From the NCBI GenBank assembly GCA_944376205.1, contig CALWBV010000008.1, positions 1-64,000 of the forward strand: a stretch of 64,000 bases of DNA. Reading direction: 5' to 3'. The notes beneath the pieces are model-generated. The model saw only the letters and a list, made by a program, of their open reading frames with translations. It searched no databases and had not been told where the DNA came from. Position numbers and translations under genes: made by a program. This stretch comes from an uncultured Christensenellaceae bacterium (lineage in GTDB: Bacteria; Bacillota; Clostridia; Christensenellales; UBA3700). Of the stretch, positions 63,113 through 64,000 are shown piece after piece. Each line of letters opens with the position of its first letter. Positions within the stretch are counted from its first letter, which is position 1.

Positions 63113-63210
63113 TTTCTGCAGAATCAACCTTTCAACTCAAAATATTCAGCGCTTGATTTGCGTCCAAAAAGCGGTATCACTGTACCGCATAATATTGTAT
63201 TGTAAAATTC

Positions 63211-63240
63211 GAGACCGAAACTTCAGTCTCTTTTATTTTT
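63211..63240 (+). terminator. Terminator of the small HTH gene
   Basis: GAGAC-C-GAA and TTC-A-GTCTC pair with one mismatch and are followed by TTTTATTTTT, about 100 bp after the HTH stop. A second short hairpin (GCGGTA/TACCGC, 63171-63188) has no T-run. Confidence 0.65.
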
Positions 63241-63492
63241 CCACAAAGCATGAATCTTTACTAAAAAAGTTGCTAGGTTCATATAATTTGTTAAATGACA
63301 CCATTTTACAACTTTTTATATTATGTGTAATTGTTAATAAATATGTATTATTTTTAGCGTATCTACCCTATACCGCACTTATCAATTTCTGATTTCGTTG
63401 AATCAATAAAATTCTTTATGTATGTCAAAAGTGTTTTATAATAAGTTTTTTGGATATTTACAATATTTTTTTAATATAAAATTAAAAAGTTA

Positions 63493-63522
63493 TTGCAAGT
63501 CCGGTAAAGTTTAGTATATAAT
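63493..63522 (+). promoter_or_regulatory. Promoter of the GH3 gene
   Basis: TTGCAA (63493-63498), 18 bp, TATAAT (63517-63522), about 40 bp before the ATG. The 63241-63492 stretch before it is AT-rich with no gene. Confidence 0.72.
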
Positions 63523-63562
63523 ATATTCATTAAACCATTATAATTTTTAGGGAGTGAAAATT

Positions 63563-64000
63563 ATGAAATACAAAGATTTAATCGGCCAGATGACTCTGGA
63601 AGAAAAGGCCGGACTTTGTTCTGGCAAAGACATGTGGCATACCAAAGGCATTGAACGACTAGGTATCCCCTCAATAATGATGTGCGACGGTCCTCACGGA
63701 CTCCGCAAACAAGACGAAAGCGGCGTTTCAACCAACGTTAACCAGTCTATTGACGCAATATGTTTCCCTACGGCTGCAGCTACCGCTTGTTCATGGGATA
63801 AAGACTTGCTTTATAAGCTCGGCGAAACCATAGGCGAAGAAGCTGTCGCAGAACGCATCTCCATCGTTCTCGGACCCGGCACAAACATTAAGCGTAGCCC
63901 ACTGTGCGGCAGAAACTTTGAATATTTTTCAGAAGATCCATATCTTGCAGGCATGCTCTCCGCTTCATTCATCAACGGCGTTCAGAGTAAAAATGTAGGC
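63563..64000 (+). CDS. GH3-family beta-glucosidase, N-terminal part (cut by window edge)
   Basis: The reading frame runs from ATG 63563 (AGGGAG in front) to the window end, 146 codons with no stop. The translation begins MKYKDLIGQMTLEEKAGLCSG and continues with LGIPSIMMCDGPHGLRKQ, AICFPTAAATACSWDKDLL and LGPGTNIKRSPLCGRNFEYFSEDP. This is the start of the GH3 (beta/alpha)8 domain of clostridial beta-glucosidases. The catalytic Asp and the C-terminal domain lie beyond the window. There is no signal peptide, so the enzyme is probably cytoplasmic and splits imported oligosaccharides. Confidence 0.93.
   Translation, partial: MKYKDLIGQMTLEEKAGLCSGKDMWHTKGIERLGIPSIMMCDGPHGLRKQDESGVSTNVNQSIDAICFPTAAATACSWDKDLLYKLGETIGEEAVAERISIVLGPGTNIKRSPLCGRNFEYFSEDPYLAGMLSASFINGVQSKNVG

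Overview
The window looks like a chromosomal segment of an anaerobic, low-to-moderate GC Bacillota (class Clostridia). The reasons are strong Shine-Dalgarno sites, many promoters of the form TTGACA-N17-TATAAT, Bacillota-type lipoprotein signals, spmA/spmB, an FMN riboswitch before an ECF riboflavin S component, feoAB with a FeoB-associated Cys-rich protein, and many extracellular lipoproteins and glycosidases. A gut-type uncultured lineage is plausible, but that is inference. The first bases are the 5' end of a 16S rRNA gene reading out of the window on the minus strand.

Layout. 1-3.1 kb: rRNA promoter, mnmA, two small envelope genes and tRNA-Arg(CCG). 3.2-6.1 kb: SGNH hydrolase, then an FMN-riboswitch-controlled ribU-like/pdxK-like operon. 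6.1-7.0 kb: tRNA-Val followed by 330-bp tandem repeats that each carry a copy of the tRNA 3' end. 7.1-8.9 kb: a DUF2975/HTH pair with two tandem paralogous membrane proteins. 9.0-13.4 kb: a phosphate operon (pstS, a fused pstC-pstA, pstB, phoU) behind a Pho-box-like repeat. 13.5-19 kb: sialidase-like protein, YqeY, SpmA/SpmB and a lipoprotein HtrA protease. 19-22.2 kb: feoA-feoB and a Cys-rich partner behind a palindromic operator. 22.2-30.7 kb: two giant surface proteins in one operon. 31.4-36 kb: a glycerol catabolic operon in which a DUF1667 protein is fused to glycerol kinase. 36.4-39.6 kb: apgM and a large membrane-anchored protein. 39.7-42.5 kb: two secreted proteins, a candidate attenuator RNA and 148-bp repeats. 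42.6-44.7 kb: an OmpR-type two-component system and tRNA-Arg(ACG). 44.8-49.1 kb: an InlB-type repeat lipoprotein, an ABC exporter and an HTH-SdpI fusion.

The most accessory stretch is 49-56.5 kb. It holds a beta-CASP/RNase J-like hydrolase with a novel N-terminus, a small protein with a possible PD-(D/E)XK site, and a type II restriction-modification pair. The restriction-modification pair sits between guaA and a 198-bp duplicate of the guaA 3' end, as if a cassette had entered guaA and rebuilt its end. GuaA itself lacks the catalytic core of its glutaminase domain. From 56.6 kb to the right edge come a GH51 arabinofuranosidase-like lipoprotein, a GLUG/FN3-type lipoprotein, a small HTH regulator and the start of a GH3 beta-glucosidase.

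Most genes are housekeeping or envelope functions. I found no integrase, transposase, phage gene or CRISPR array. The best candidates for something undescribed are the guaA-targeted restriction cassette, the glutaminase-less GuaA, the tRNA-tailed repeats, the DUF1667-GlpK fusion and the beta-CASP three-gene set.
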